Below, in pieces: positions 40,655 through 50,645 of a stretch of 64,000 nt of DNA. The notes beneath the pieces were generated by a model. The model was not told the origin of the DNA and searched no databases. It saw nothing but the letters and a program-made list of their open reading frames with translations. The DNA is from an uncultured Saprospiraceae bacterium. GTDB lineage: Bacteria; Bacteroidota; Bacteroidia; Chitinophagales; Saprospiraceae. Location of the stretch: positions 1-64,000 of the forward strand of contig CALLWB010000076.1 of the NCBI GenBank assembly GCA_938016265.1. The letters run 5' to 3'. How positions within the stretch are numbered: position 1 is the stretch's first letter; each line of letters opens with the position of its first letter. A program made the position numbers and the translations under genes.

Positions 40655-43444
40655 ATGAAACACGTATGCCTAAAACTCACGTTTTTACTATTGTTTTCGA
40701 TTGTCTTCTCTTGTTTGATCTTTGCACAAGTCAAAATTGCAGCTGATGCGAATCTAGCAACCCCTGCTCATCCTTCAGCAGTACTAGAGGTGTTTAGTAA
40801 TATAAAGGGATTCTTACCTCCAAGACATACAACTACCCAGAGAAATGCAATAGCTGCCCCTGCAGAAGGACTTGTCGTTTACAACACCTCAGAAGATTGT
40901 CTAAATATTTATCAAAACGGAACATGGCAAACCTATTGCACCCTGCGCTATTCTAATGCCTGCAATTGTGTAGAATATTTGAATAATTATGGAACCGCAA
41001 CAGCAGCTTGGATACCAATTAATGTTACTGACCACGACTGGTATGAAGTAGGAACGACCAATCCTCCAAACAGTATCAATGACAATCAGTTTACTCAAGG
41101 AAGTGTTGGTATTGGTGTTGTTTCACCTACTTATAGACTAGATGTCAATGGAGAAATTACATCAAGAACAGCAAATGCCTTCAGAATGCGGTATGCTCCC
41201 TATTCACTATTCCATAGAATCGACGCCAACAGATATTACCAACTCATCACTAATGCGAATGACCAGGATGGAGGTTGGAATGCATTGCGCCCCTATTATG
41301 TAGAATTGGCAACTGGAAATGTAAGTATTGTAAATAACGGAATTTTTGCTCGACATTCGGATCGATTTATCGGTCTTAATGTAAATACTCCAACCCAAAG
41401 ACTAGATGTCAATGGAGGCGCTCGTATACGTACATTGCCGACTGGTGTAGCCAGTGACCAGGTAGTACTAGCAGATGCAACTGGAGTGCTTAGAAAACTT
41501 CCATTTAGCTCCCTTTTACCAAACACCAACGATCATGATTGGTACGAAGTAGGAACGACTAATCCCCCCAATAGCATAAACGACAACCAATTTACTCAGG
41601 GAAGAGTAGGAATAGCGCACGCAAACCCTACAGCAGGGTTACATGTAAATCATCCTGACGGTGTAGTTGCTACAGGAATCCTAGGTGTTGGAGCCGTGCC
41701 ATTACCAGGATCCGGGATTAGAATGGTATGGAGTCCAAGGAATGCAGCATTTCGAGCAGGAAGAGTAACTGGAACGCATTGGGATGAAGCCAGTATGGGC
41801 AACTATTCCACAGGATTCGGCTACAACACAAGAGCATCTGGCAATTATAGTTTTGCCAGCGGGGTAAATTCTCTGGCTAGCGGAGTATCATCAATTGCAA
41901 TGGGAAATGGTGCTGCGGCGTCCAATACGAATACGCTCGCATTAGGCTTTCAAACGATTGCCTCTGGAAATGCTAGTGTTGCAATCGGATATCAAGCATC
42001 TGCTACAGGAACAGGATCTAAATCATTGGGTGGTCAAACCGTATCAAGTGGTTCTAATTCCGTCTCAATTGGTGAATTTACCTATGCCCGATCAAGGGGG
42101 GAAGTAACTGTTGGTTTGTTTAATACCGATTATGCTCCTCTTGGAGGGTCAGGTACCTTCAATCTCGGAGATAGAGCTTTCTGTGTGGGTATTGGATCGA
42201 CGAATACTGCCCGTGCAAACGCCCTAAGAATATACAAAAATGGAAAATCCCGTTTTGATGGCAATGTAGATATTGTTACCTCCACGACTTCTGCAGATGA
42301 AGGGCTTTACGTGATAAATAATGGCACGGCTATAAGTACTGTTGTTTCAGCTAGCAATGCTGCCAATACAGCATTCGGATTGTATGTCCGGCATACCGGG
42401 CTGGGAGAAGGTGCAAGGATTAGAAGTTTGAACGCCGCCAATACAACTGCAACGCTGACTTCTTTTCAAGGAGGACTAGGAGAAGCAGGCTATTTTAGAA
42501 CCCTCAATGCGAATAGCCCGGATCCAGTGTTGACTTCTTACAATGGAGGCTTAGGTAGAGGTATTTATAGTACCATTCAGAATGCCGCAAACGACAATCC
42601 TGCAATTGCCGCATATACAAGCGGGACAGGAGAGGCTATTTTTGCAGGAGGGACGACAACAACGGGTGCGGTCATAGGCACTAACTTTAGAGATGGCGGC
42701 GGTGTATGGCGAAATGTGTCTTACCTTATGGGCGCTCCCGGCGTATCTGGAACAACAGAAGATGGTCAGGCTGGAGTTACTGGTGCCGTTTGGAAACCAT
42801 CTCTATTCGACTTAAATAGTACCTCTGGAGGGTATTTTTCAAATATCTATGGTATTCCCGGTGGGGCGATCTTCGCTCAAAATTTCACTAGAGTTTCATA
42901 CATAACACCAGGAGGAGCACTTCGTAAAATTGATGGTCCCGGAGCATCAGGCACAATCATTAAAGATCTAGATGAAAAACCAGTACTCATGACTTCCATG
43001 GAGTCTCCAGAAATTCTATTTACAGATTATGGCGACGGACAATTGGTCAATGGCAAAGCGATAATTCAATTAGATCCGATCTTCTCAAAAAATATTATCG
43101 TAAATGAGAAAAACAAACTAAAAGTTTTTGTTCAACTAGAAGGGGATTGCAATGGTGTTTTTGTAACAAATAAAACGGACAAAGGGTTTGTAGTCCAGGA
43201 GCTGAAAGGTGGCACCTCCAACGTCTCTTTTAGCTATGAGGTAGTCGCCAACAGGGCCAATACCGTTAGAAATGGCCATAATGTGATTTTTGATTCTTCT
43301 CGGCGTTTTGAGCCGGGTCCAGAAGAAGACCCAATTGTAGGAAGGGGCAATTCTCCTGGTGAAGATGATACAATACTAGAGCCTGAAGAAAGTCAAATCT
43401 CAAACCTGGACGTAAGAGCTGACAAAGACCAATTACCAAAGTAG
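40655..43444 (+). CDS. Secreted fibre-like protein with YadA-head-type heptads
   Basis: 929 residues. The signal peptide ends IFAQ. The N-terminal part has phage-tail-like phrases (TPAHPSAVLEVFSNIKGFLP, GLVVYNTSEDCLNIYQNGTW) and two copies of DHDWYEVGTTNPPNSINDNQ, each followed by FTQGxVGI. Residues ~390-480 hold heptad-like beta-roll repeats (SGNYSFASGVNSLASGVSSI, SGNASVAIGYQASATGTGSK) of the trimeric-autotransporter head type. The C-terminal ~170 residues (LFTDYGDGQLVNGKAIIQLD, VFVQLEGDCNGVFVTN) are a conserved-looking module. No YadA anchor, intramolecular chaperone or T9SS type-A tail is seen. It is probably a trimeric surface fibre. It starts 285 bp after the beta-helix gene; that gap holds nothing clear. 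Confidence 0.65.
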   Translation: MKHVCLKLTFLLLFSIVFSCLIFAQVKIAADANLATPAHPSAVLEVFSNIKGFLPPRHTTTQRNAIAAPAEGLVVYNTSEDCLNIYQNGTWQTYCTLRYSNACNCVEYLNNYGTATAAWIPINVTDHDWYEVGTTNPPNSINDNQFTQGSVGIGVVSPTYRLDVNGEITSRTANAFRMRYAPYSLFHRIDANRYYQLITNANDQDGGWNALRPYYVELATGNVSIVNNGIFARHSDRFIGLNVNTPTQRLDVNGGARIRTLPTGVASDQVVLADATGVLRKLPFSSLLPNTNDHDWYEVGTTNPPNSINDNQFTQGRVGIAHANPTAGLHVNHPDGVVATGILGVGAVPLPGSGIRMVWSPRNAAFRAGRVTGTHWDEASMGNYSTGFGYNTRASGNYSFASGVNSLASGVSSIAMGNGAAASNTNTLALGFQTIASGNASVAIGYQASATGTGSKSLGGQTVSSGSNSVSIGEFTYARSRGEVTVGLFNTDYAPLGGSGTFNLGDRAFCVGIGSTNTARANALRIYKNGKSRFDGNVDIVTSTTSADEGLYVINNGTAISTVVSASNAANTAFGLYVRHTGLGEGARIRSLNAANTTATLTSFQGGLGEAGYFRTLNANSPDPVLTSYNGGLGRGIYSTIQNAANDNPAIAAYTSGTGEAIFAGGTTTTGAVIGTNFRDGGGVWRNVSYLMGAPGVSGTTEDGQAGVTGAVWKPSLFDLNSTSGGYFSNIYGIPGGAIFAQNFTRVSYITPGGALRKIDGPGASGTIIKDLDEKPVLMTSMESPEILFTDYGDGQLVNGKAIIQLDPIFSKNIIVNEKNKLKVFVQLEGDCNGVFVTNKTDKGFVVQELKGGTSNVSFSYEVVANRANTVRNGHNVIFDSSRRFEPGPEEDPIVGRGNSPGEDDTILEPEESQISNLDVRADKDQLPK

Positions 43445-43801
43445 CTACAAAAAACAAGAGATAATGCTCAATTAGCTGCCAAGAATCAGAATTGAACCCT
43501 TCAAAAAATCATTAGATTTTAATGTATTCGATGTGCGTTTTGTTTTGGGGAATGCGGCAAAGCCGCCAAGGCTATCCGCTCCAGTCTTTTCAGACAGTTT
43601 TGACTAGTAACGTTTTTTTATTGATGCCTTAATATCAATAATGAATAGTCATCTATAAAATTTCTTTCAGTGAAAAAAGAAAGTCTTCAAAATTGGAAGT
43701 AAATAAACAATCGAATAGGTCAAAAAAGGTTCTTCTAAAAAACAAAGCACCATTGACCGCAAGTGCCAATGGTGCTTTATTATTTAGAAGAATCCATCGA
43801 T
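43445..43801. other. Convergent intergenic region with a shared terminator
   Basis: 357 bp between the fibre-like gene (plus) and the first giant G8 gene (minus). The only recognised element is the bidirectional terminator at 43744-43778; the rest is AT-rich and noncoding. Confidence 0.5.
43744..43778. terminator. Bidirectional terminator
   Basis: A perfect 12-bp stem AAAGCACCATTG (43744-43755) / CAATGGTGCTTT (43767-43778), with T-rich sequence beyond it on both strands. It is nearly the same in sequence as the terminator after the next giant gene at 50591-50625. Confidence 0.88.
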
Positions 43802-46800
43802 TTATTGTCCGATAATCCCTGTTCTATTTCGATTATTCCAAGTCTTACTACGATCAGCGGCGTCTACATTTCCATCGAGCGTGACATCTGGTAACATATA
43901 ACCAGATTGATTTCTACTATTCCAAGTGCTACTTCGGTCTGCAGCATCAACGGCATTGCTATTGTCAGCATCTCCTGTAATGTGTCCCCAAAGTCCAGTT
44001 GCCAATTGTATTCTAGCACCAGTACCATAAGTCGCCATACTGCTTAGCCTAAAATCAATCAAAGAAGAAACCCCATCAAAAACCAATGGGTTGGCAGACA
44101 TTACAGGAAGGTGATTCCTATGGAAAATAGCTAAATAATAGCTGTCATGCGCAACAGGGAAACTTAACACATCAAATTTCCTCCCATTCGCGTAAGCAAA
44201 AATTTGCCCGTTTTGATCTAGTAGCATAGCTTCTGAATGAACAATGAGGGACGGATCGTTTTTATCCCGAAGCTGGACAAGCACCCAATCAACAATGTCA
44301 TCCTGAGTTCCTGCCCCATTAAAGATGGCTGCACTAGAAACCGAAACTCCAGGGTTGTTAATTGCTTGCCCTAAGGACGAATAAGGTTCTACTAAAGGTA
44401 AATACCCACCTTCTTTCAAGGCATCGCCCATGTTGCTGCCAGAAAACGGTCCTTCAAGCAAGGATTTCGCTTCAAAGCAAATCGCATTATTTGGATTTAC
44501 ACTTACGGTTACTGCGGTAGATCGGTAGGACAAACATCCATCGACATTAGCCAAAATATCATAACTCGTAGTTTGTGTAGGAGAAACCACGAAGGTTTGT
44601 CCTTGATGTACGAGGGTATTTGTTCCCGCTATGTACCAATTATATGTTTTTGTGCCAGTACCTGTAGCGGAAGCAGTCAATGTACCTTCGCGCCCTGCAC
44701 AAATGCTCGTTGTACCAGATGCCGTCGCTATAGGAGCAGCTTCTACTGTGAAGTCTGTAGTATTAGAACCTTCGCAACCATTTGCGTCTGTATATTCATA
44801 AGTCAAGGTATGAGTACCAGCACCTGCATTAGTTGCGTAAAACTTATTCCCTGTTATAATACCTGATCCCATCCACACTCCACCAGTAGGAGTCGCTGTT
44901 AAGGTAACAGGTGTTGCTCGCTCACAAACAGTTTGAGGAGCGGAAACAGTAGGAGTCGAAGCTTGATTTACTGTTACTTGTACCCAAGGAGAAGGATAAG
45001 ACCAACATCCGTCAACAATTGCGATAAGTCTGTAGCTGGTCGTTTGTGTCGGATTTACTGACAAGTTTTGTTGTTGTGAAATAAATCCAGAGACCCCACT
45101 TTGATACCATCTATATTCTGTTGTCCCATTTCCAGAAGCAGTTCCCATTAAAGAAACTGATTCTCCTAAACAAGTGCTGGTGTTTCCTGATGTTGTTACA
45201 ACTGGAGCGGCACCAACCGTATAGGTAACACTCTTAGACCGATCGCATCCAGTAACTGGATCTATATACTTGTAGGTCAATGTATGGTTTCCTGGACCAG
45301 CTCCCGTTCTATCAAAGGAAAGAGGAAAAATAGAAATAGCGCTTACTTTAGGGTTTTCAATGTTTTTCAATAAATCTAGATTTATGACTCCATCTGTTAC
45401 AGAGATATCATATGTCTTTCTTATTGCTTGATTTCCTCCAACTTCAGCAAAAATATCAAAATTGGTTTCTACAGTAGTACCTTCTAGCTCAATACTAAAT
45501 ACTCTGGCGCCATTAGATTGCAGAGGAGGACGAGTTTCGGAAAAATAAAGTCGAACCTGGTAATCACCATCTGGCACAGGAATTTCATAGGCTAGGTCGC
45601 CTCCAAACCAACGCTCTGATTGGTAAATTGATTTGCTAGCCGTTCCACCCGTATTGTAGTTTGTAGTATATGCGTTTCCATTTGTAAAATATTGATCAGA
45701 GAGCCAGGTTCGACCTCCTTCTGTAACTGTTGGTCCGCCAGCATTAATATGAATTGGAGCGCCAACAATTCCAGTCCCAGACCATTCACCACCATCTGGC
45801 GATGCACTTAATGATAAGGCTGGACCTCGCTCACAAACTGTTTGATTTGCAGGTACGGTTGGTTCTGGCGTGTCGAAGGTATATATAGAAAGGCCCTTAG
45901 CTTCTGATAAACATCCCGTTGTTGGGTCTATATATTCATAATATACTGACCCTAGGCCAGTAAAGGAAGAATTAGGGTCAAAGCTCCTTGGTAGTATAGA
46001 AATACCGTTTAGTTTAGGGTTTTGTGCAACACCTAACAAATCTATATCTATCGATCCATCAACAACATTTGTTCGGTAAGTAACAATTGAAGCGGAGTTG
46101 GCTCCACTAGTAGCAAAAATATCAAAACTTGCTTGTACCGTATTTCCTTCTATTTCGATGTCGAAAACTCGAACACCGTTGTTATGTGCAGTTGGCCACA
46201 ACTCTGCAAAATGAAGTTGTACGGTATATTCCGCATTTGTAACGGGAATATCATACTGCAGGGTTCCTCCATTCCATCGTTCTGTATGATAGATTGGATC
46301 GAAAACTGTATTTCCAACAGGAGTAGTAGATGGGTAAGAATAAGTCGTTCCTCCATTGTTATACGTATCCGCAATCCAGTCTATTCCTCTTATACTTGCA
46401 GCAGGGCCACCCACATTTATATATATTGGGTCTCCTACAATTTCTCCGTTTGGAGAGGCATCAGTCCAAAAACCTCCTTCAGGAGAGGCTTCTAGCGAAT
46501 ATAAGTCTCCCATACTACAAAGATTAACATCTTCTACAGGAAGAGTAACCGCTGGAGAGGCTACCAATTCTACCTCTAATGGACTACTAACTTGTTCACA
46601 ACCATTTCTTTCTATTTTTATTCTGTGTAATTTGTCGATATTATTAGAAGAAGAGTAGAGCAAGGAAGTCGCTCCAGCAATATCGTTCCAATTTTTATCG
46701 GCATCTTTGTATTGCCATTGATAAGTGTCAGATGGATCATTACTATTTATTGTAGCAGAAAACTCAACCAAGTCTCCGAGACATGGAGCATTAGCAACCT

Positions 46801-49800
46801 CTATAGTTGCAAAAGTGGCATTTTCACTACGAATGTAATCTATAGTTGTATGCAGCCTCTTAGTAGAATCTGAAGGCATGTCAAACCTTAATTTAGTAAT
46901 AGTTTCACCATTCCAATCTGGGTGACCAGACATGTCGAATACTGCGACCACCCATTCTTCAGTAGTAGATTGATAGTTGTAGCTTACAGAGCGAGATGCA
47001 TGGAAAGTTGTATCCTGTGCTGTTGCCCAGAAAAACTCAGCATTTCCTGCCCCTTGACACTTAAATCGGACATGGATTTGCGAAAAAGCACTTCCTGGGA
47101 AATCCAAGTCATGGCGAAAAATTTGAGGGTCGGCTTCATAATCTACTCGCATTACCCAATCTTCCCTCGAGGTAAAGTTCTCATCCGTTATGTTGCGTTT
47201 GAACCAAAGTAAATCGTTCTCGTTGAAATCAAATTCGAGGTCTGCAGCATTGTTTGGGTCACGGCAATCTGTCAATTCGTCTTCGTCGGTTGTGCCGTCT
47301 CCATCGCTATCTCCTTGTCCGGTACCGAGGGTGATTTCATGAAGATTAATCAATGTTGGAGAAGGACCGTTACCAATTTTACGGTCTTCCCAAAATCGGA
47401 TTATGATTTGGTTGACTTCCCACAGCTTGGTGCTTTTTCCTGCAAGGGATAAAGCATTGTCACCATTATTCAATAGCCCTAAATAGTGAAAAGTTGTCCC
47501 ATCTTTGATAAAGACCTGGGGTTGCCAATTACCCGCAAAATTGATATTTAATGTTGGCATACCTGTCCAAACTTGTGGAGTAATATCGAGTCTGTAGTCT
47601 GTGAATTCTGTATTGGAGTCATTGTCGTTGTATACGCTAAAAACGTTAAACTGATTGTTGCCAGAAACAGTTATCGGGCTAATTTGTAAATCGCCATTGG
47701 TGTGTAAACTTCCTCGGCTATCGATTTCAGTTTCATTGAACTCCGCAATTGGAATTTCTTTTTTATCGTACCAAGCTTGTGCCAGCGCATCCGTCCAGAT
47801 AATATTGAATAATTCAGATTCTGCCGTTCTGTAACTTCCCCCATAAACATTGTTTGCTTTGGAAGCTACATATCGGAGATGCATGGTGTTGTCTTTAATG
47901 TAGTATCCTGTTTCACTCGTTTGACTGCGCAAGGCAAACAAGGAGGGGAATGGGCCAAATGGAATATTATTCGTGGTAATATCATCTTCATCCTCATATT
48001 CCACAACGTCTACTTCATTTGGAATGTTTATTATATCCACATCGACATATTCTCCATAACCAACATTACTCAACTTCATGAACCTTTGCGACTTAGAAAC
48101 TTCTGATGGTTGGATGACATAGGAGTACCCATCATCCATAATGGTTAATATTTTCCAATGATTGCCATTTGCTTTAGAGGCTTCCTCTAGTGTTGTCGTA
48201 AATTTAGTTCCGTTTTTATTTCTTGTGGTATAGATGTTTGTTTCCTTATCGGGAATAGTTACTCCCTTCGATTCTATGATACCAAACTTAGCGGTTGGAT
48301 TGTACCAGGCATCCCATATCGGTTCAGGAGTTGCATTTGGCTGTCTGAAGTAATCTTGATCGTATGGATAAATGGCGTTTGGAGGAACTATTTTTACGGA
48401 ATAAGCTCCAATTTTGCCGGTCATAGAATTGTCCAAATCGTTGAAGATGGTGGTATTTCTTTCGTCTGTGTGATTGGTTCCGCGAAAGCCATCTCTGCCA
48501 GTTGCTAAAAAGGAGAGGATGTTATCCGTAGAGACGTCAGGACCAAAGGTGATGTCTCTACTATAGTTCGATGAAGAGACCACAGCCGCACCAAGTATTT
48601 GCATGATTTGTGAATACTCGTCATTAAATCCATCAAAATGACAGTCTTCCAATCCTAGCGGACCATCATAAAAAGCAAACGCATTGAAACGAGCCTTCCG
48701 TTGAATGATAAGGTCGTCCGGGAGATTGTATCCTAGTGCATTGTCTTCTGCACCAACAAGCGTTCCGTAGTTGTCAGATCTGCCTACAAATAAGTTGTTT
48801 TTAAAGGTTTGATGGAATACATGAAAGGTTGATGCTCCATTATCAGCAAAAATAAAATTTTCATAAACGGCTGCACGGGTCAATGTCCAGAGTCCATTCC
48901 CTTCATTTTTATAAATTAAGTTGTTGTAGAAGTGTGGATTTGGCGCTTCCGTTTTAGTTGTATTTAAAGGATCAACAGAGTTATTGACATCAAATTCTCC
49001 ATTGAATGCTACGCCCAGTGCCAGATTGGAGTGAGCAACATTATTGTCAAATTTGGTAAATGGTTGATCAAAAAGAACCTTGGTTGTGTCGTATCCTGCA
49101 AAGTCGTGTTCTGGCGTAATAAACCAAAATCCAGTTCCTTCAGAACCAGCAGCGACATTTCCTTCCAACAGGGTTTCATTGTTGGTGATCCAGAAAGTAG
49201 CGGGAGATAGGTGTCTGCCCGCTCGTATGACGACATCATGATTTTCGATTACGTTTGGTGGTGTAGGAACACGGGATACGAGGCCCAGATTGCCAATAAA
49301 CTTGGTTCCGGTTTCAGAGGCATCTTCCAGAAAATAACCATGACCAATATGATCGTAAGCGACATTGTCTTCCACCAAGGCATTATCGGTACCATGCACG
49401 GTTACCGCACGATTCCATGATTTTTCTATGGTTGAATTTTTTATATATTGACCATTAACATTACGACATAAATGCCAATGAAATGGATATCTTCCTAATT
49501 TTCCAATTTGCCCCATTCTATAAAAATGGACTCCTGCAACATAGGCTTTACTAGAAGCCATAATCATCACATGACCGCCAAATTGGGTAGTAGCCGAATT
49601 GGTGTTTCCTTGTATTCTGATATTTCGCGTCAGTAGTCCGACCTCCGCTCTTTCATCAAGAGAATAAGCGCCATTTTTGTAGGATTGTAACGTGCCCCAA
49701 TGCATATAGTCGAGTCCGGTATCAAGTGTTAATGTGCGTCCATCTGGAGAGATCGAAGTAATTGTTCTTTTTTCAGCTTCATGCGGATCAAAATCAGTAG

Positions 49801-50419
49801 ATGCGATGACGATCTGGTCGTTAACCTCCCACTCTACTGAATCCAATAAATGGATAGACGTTGCTCCAATATCTGCCTTTTGATCTATTTTTGTCCAGGA
49901 ACGTTTTGTTTCACCATGCATTTGAAGTGTTGCACCCCCCATGACTCCTAGAAATTTGTTACCCAACATCTGAAGGAAATTGTACGCCTCATCATTCCCA
50001 TTTAAGGTAATTACGGCATTTCCGAGATACGGATCAGCAGCTGTTCCCCAATCAAGCAAAGCGCTCGTTCCATTTACCAGTATCCAGTTGGAGGTAAGGT
50101 TGATGTCTTGATTACGGTTTACGAACAACGTACCATTTATGGTAAGCTGGAACACGGTTATGCTTGGTACATCGAGTGTCACTGTTATATTGTCTGGAAT
50201 GGTCACCTGATCTGAAGGGCCTGGCAGTTGATTGGTGCTCCAGGTGGACGGACTACTCCAGTTTCCACCGATAGCAGTTACTGCAGCAGCACTTTTGTAG
50301 CTTTCGTCTACGTCACTGCAAATGGCCACCTTTGGCCGTTCGGAATTATCCTTGTCTTTTTCAACTTCTAAGGATGGGAGAAACCAACTAAATAGTAGGA
50401 TGATTAATAGCTTATTCAT
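43802..50419 (-). CDS. Giant G8 / beta-helix / malectin surface protein, paralogue 1
   Basis: 2205 residues. Signal peptide (MNKLLIILLFSWFLPSL); G8 domain ~50-170 (NWSSPSTWSTNQLPGPSDQV); a CEMIP/TMEM2/fibrocystin-like parallel beta-helix ~170-900 with LGRYPFHWHLC at 308-318 and ENVAYDHIGHGYFLED-type turns; a Ca-loop segment DSDGDGTTDEDE; a jelly-roll-like domain; Ig/PKD-like repeats with two inserted malectin-like domains (about 1330-1478 and 1555-1697: ERWNGGTLQYDIPV, LHFAELWPTAHNNG); further Ig-like repeats; a conserved Bacteroidota module (LLEGPFSGSNMGDALKEGG, DIVDWVLVQLRDKND, YYLAIFHRNHLPVMS); and a dockerin-like tail (ITGDADNSNAVDAADRS, DVTLDGNVDAADRS). It is predicted to act outside the cell on or with polysaccharide. 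Animal relatives of the helix include hyaluronan-handling proteins; activity here is not established. Confidence 0.85.
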   Translation of the reverse strand: MNKLLIILLFSWFLPSLEVEKDKDNSERPKVAICSDVDESYKSAAAVTAIGGNWSSPSTWSTNQLPGPSDQVTIPDNITVTLDVPSITVFQLTINGTLFVNRNQDINLTSNWILVNGTSALLDWGTAADPYLGNAVITLNGNDEAYNFLQMLGNKFLGVMGGATLQMHGETKRSWTKIDQKADIGATSIHLLDSVEWEVNDQIVIASTDFDPHEAEKRTITSISPDGRTLTLDTGLDYMHWGTLQSYKNGAYSLDERAEVGLLTRNIRIQGNTNSATTQFGGHVMIMASSKAYVAGVHFYRMGQIGKLGRYPFHWHLCRNVNGQYIKNSTIEKSWNRAVTVHGTDNALVEDNVAYDHIGHGYFLEDASETGTKFIGNLGLVSRVPTPPNVIENHDVVIRAGRHLSPATFWITNNETLLEGNVAAGSEGTGFWFITPEHDFAGYDTTKVLFDQPFTKFDNNVAHSNLALGVAFNGEFDVNNSVDPLNTTKTEAPNPHFYNNLIYKNEGNGLWTLTRAAVYENFIFADNGASTFHVFHQTFKNNLFVGRSDNYGTLVGAEDNALGYNLPDDLIIQRKARFNAFAFYDGPLGLEDCHFDGFNDEYSQIMQILGAAVVSSSNYSRDITFGPDVSTDNILSFLATGRDGFRGTNHTDERNTTIFNDLDNSMTGKIGAYSVKIVPPNAIYPYDQDYFRQPNATPEPIWDAWYNPTAKFGIIESKGVTIPDKETNIYTTRNKNGTKFTTTLEEASKANGNHWKILTIMDDGYSYVIQPSEVSKSQRFMKLSNVGYGEYVDVDIINIPNEVDVVEYEDEDDITTNNIPFGPFPSLFALRSQTSETGYYIKDNTMHLRYVASKANNVYGGSYRTAESELFNIIWTDALAQAWYDKKEIPIAEFNETEIDSRGSLHTNGDLQISPITVSGNNQFNVFSVYNDNDSNTEFTDYRLDITPQVWTGMPTLNINFAGNWQPQVFIKDGTTFHYLGLLNNGDNALSLAGKSTKLWEVNQIIIRFWEDRKIGNGPSPTLINLHEITLGTGQGDSDGDGTTDEDELTDCRDPNNAADLEFDFNENDLLWFKRNITDENFTSREDWVMRVDYEADPQIFRHDLDFPGSAFSQIHVRFKCQGAGNAEFFWATAQDTTFHASRSVSYNYQSTTEEWVVAVFDMSGHPDWNGETITKLRFDMPSDSTKRLHTTIDYIRSENATFATIEVANAPCLGDLVEFSATINSNDPSDTYQWQYKDADKNWNDIAGATSLLYSSSNNIDKLHRIKIERNGCEQVSSPLEVELVASPAVTLPVEDVNLCSMGDLYSLEASPEGGFWTDASPNGEIVGDPIYINVGGPAASIRGIDWIADTYNNGGTTYSYPSTTPVGNTVFDPIYHTERWNGGTLQYDIPVTNAEYTVQLHFAELWPTAHNNGVRVFDIEIEGNTVQASFDIFATSGANSASIVTYRTNVVDGSIDIDLLGVAQNPKLNGISILPRSFDPNSSFTGLGSVYYEYIDPTTGCLSEAKGLSIYTFDTPEPTVPANQTVCERGPALSLSASPDGGEWSGTGIVGAPIHINAGGPTVTEGGRTWLSDQYFTNGNAYTTNYNTGGTASKSIYQSERWFGGDLAYEIPVPDGDYQVRLYFSETRPPLQSNGARVFSIELEGTTVETNFDIFAEVGGNQAIRKTYDISVTDGVINLDLLKNIENPKVSAISIFPLSFDRTGAGPGNHTLTYKYIDPVTGCDRSKSVTYTVGAAPVVTTSGNTSTCLGESVSLMGTASGNGTTEYRWYQSGVSGFISQQQNLSVNPTQTTSYRLIAIVDGCWSYPSPWVQVTVNQASTPTVSAPQTVCERATPVTLTATPTGGVWMGSGIITGNKFYATNAGAGTHTLTYEYTDANGCEGSNTTDFTVEAAPIATASGTTSICAGREGTLTASATGTGTKTYNWYIAGTNTLVHQGQTFVVSPTQTTSYDILANVDGCLSYRSTAVTVSVNPNNAICFEAKSLLEGPFSGSNMGDALKEGGYLPLVEPYSSLGQAINNPGVSVSSAAIFNGAGTQDDIVDWVLVQLRDKNDPSLIVHSEAMLLDQNGQIFAYANGRKFDVLSFPVAHDSYYLAIFHRNHLPVMSANPLVFDGVSSLIDFRLSSMATYGTGARIQLATGLWGHITGDADNSNAVDAADRSSTWNSRNQSGYMLPDVTLDGNVDAADRSKTWNNRNRTGIIGQ

Positions 50420-50590
50420 GGGAGATATTTTGATCGAATACTCAAAATAGGCATTTTCTTAGTCTAATTCAAGGAATTGCCACTGTAAACACCTGTTAAT
50501 TAATTGAATATAACCCAATCAACTCCTAAGTCATGTTTACCTGAAAATAATATTTGATGAACTGAACACATGCGACGAATACCTAACGGA

Positions 50591-50625
50591 AAAAAAGCAC
50601 AATCGAAGTTGCCGATGGTGCTTTT
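50591..50625 (-). terminator. Terminator of the second giant gene
   Basis: AAAAAGCACAATCG (50591-50604) pairs with CGATGGTGCTTTTT (50612-50625), one A-G mismatch, 7-nt loop, with flanking A and T runs. It is the evident homologue of the hairpin at 43744-43778. The remaining 226-bp gap shows no other element. Confidence 0.8.
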
Positions 50626-50645
50626 TATTCGAATAGCATTTATGT

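Noticed and set aside
38606-43444. The beta-helix and fibre-like genes considered as prophage tail genes
   Set aside because: Both start with clear signal peptides and there are no capsid, portal, terminase, lysis or integrase genes nearby.
44573-44866. Cys-rich plus-strand frame (about 97 codons) opposite the first giant gene
   Set aside because: It is the antisense of Thr/Ala/Gly-rich Ig-like repeats; equivalent frames recur opposite the same repeats in the third giant gene (for example 58541-58816).
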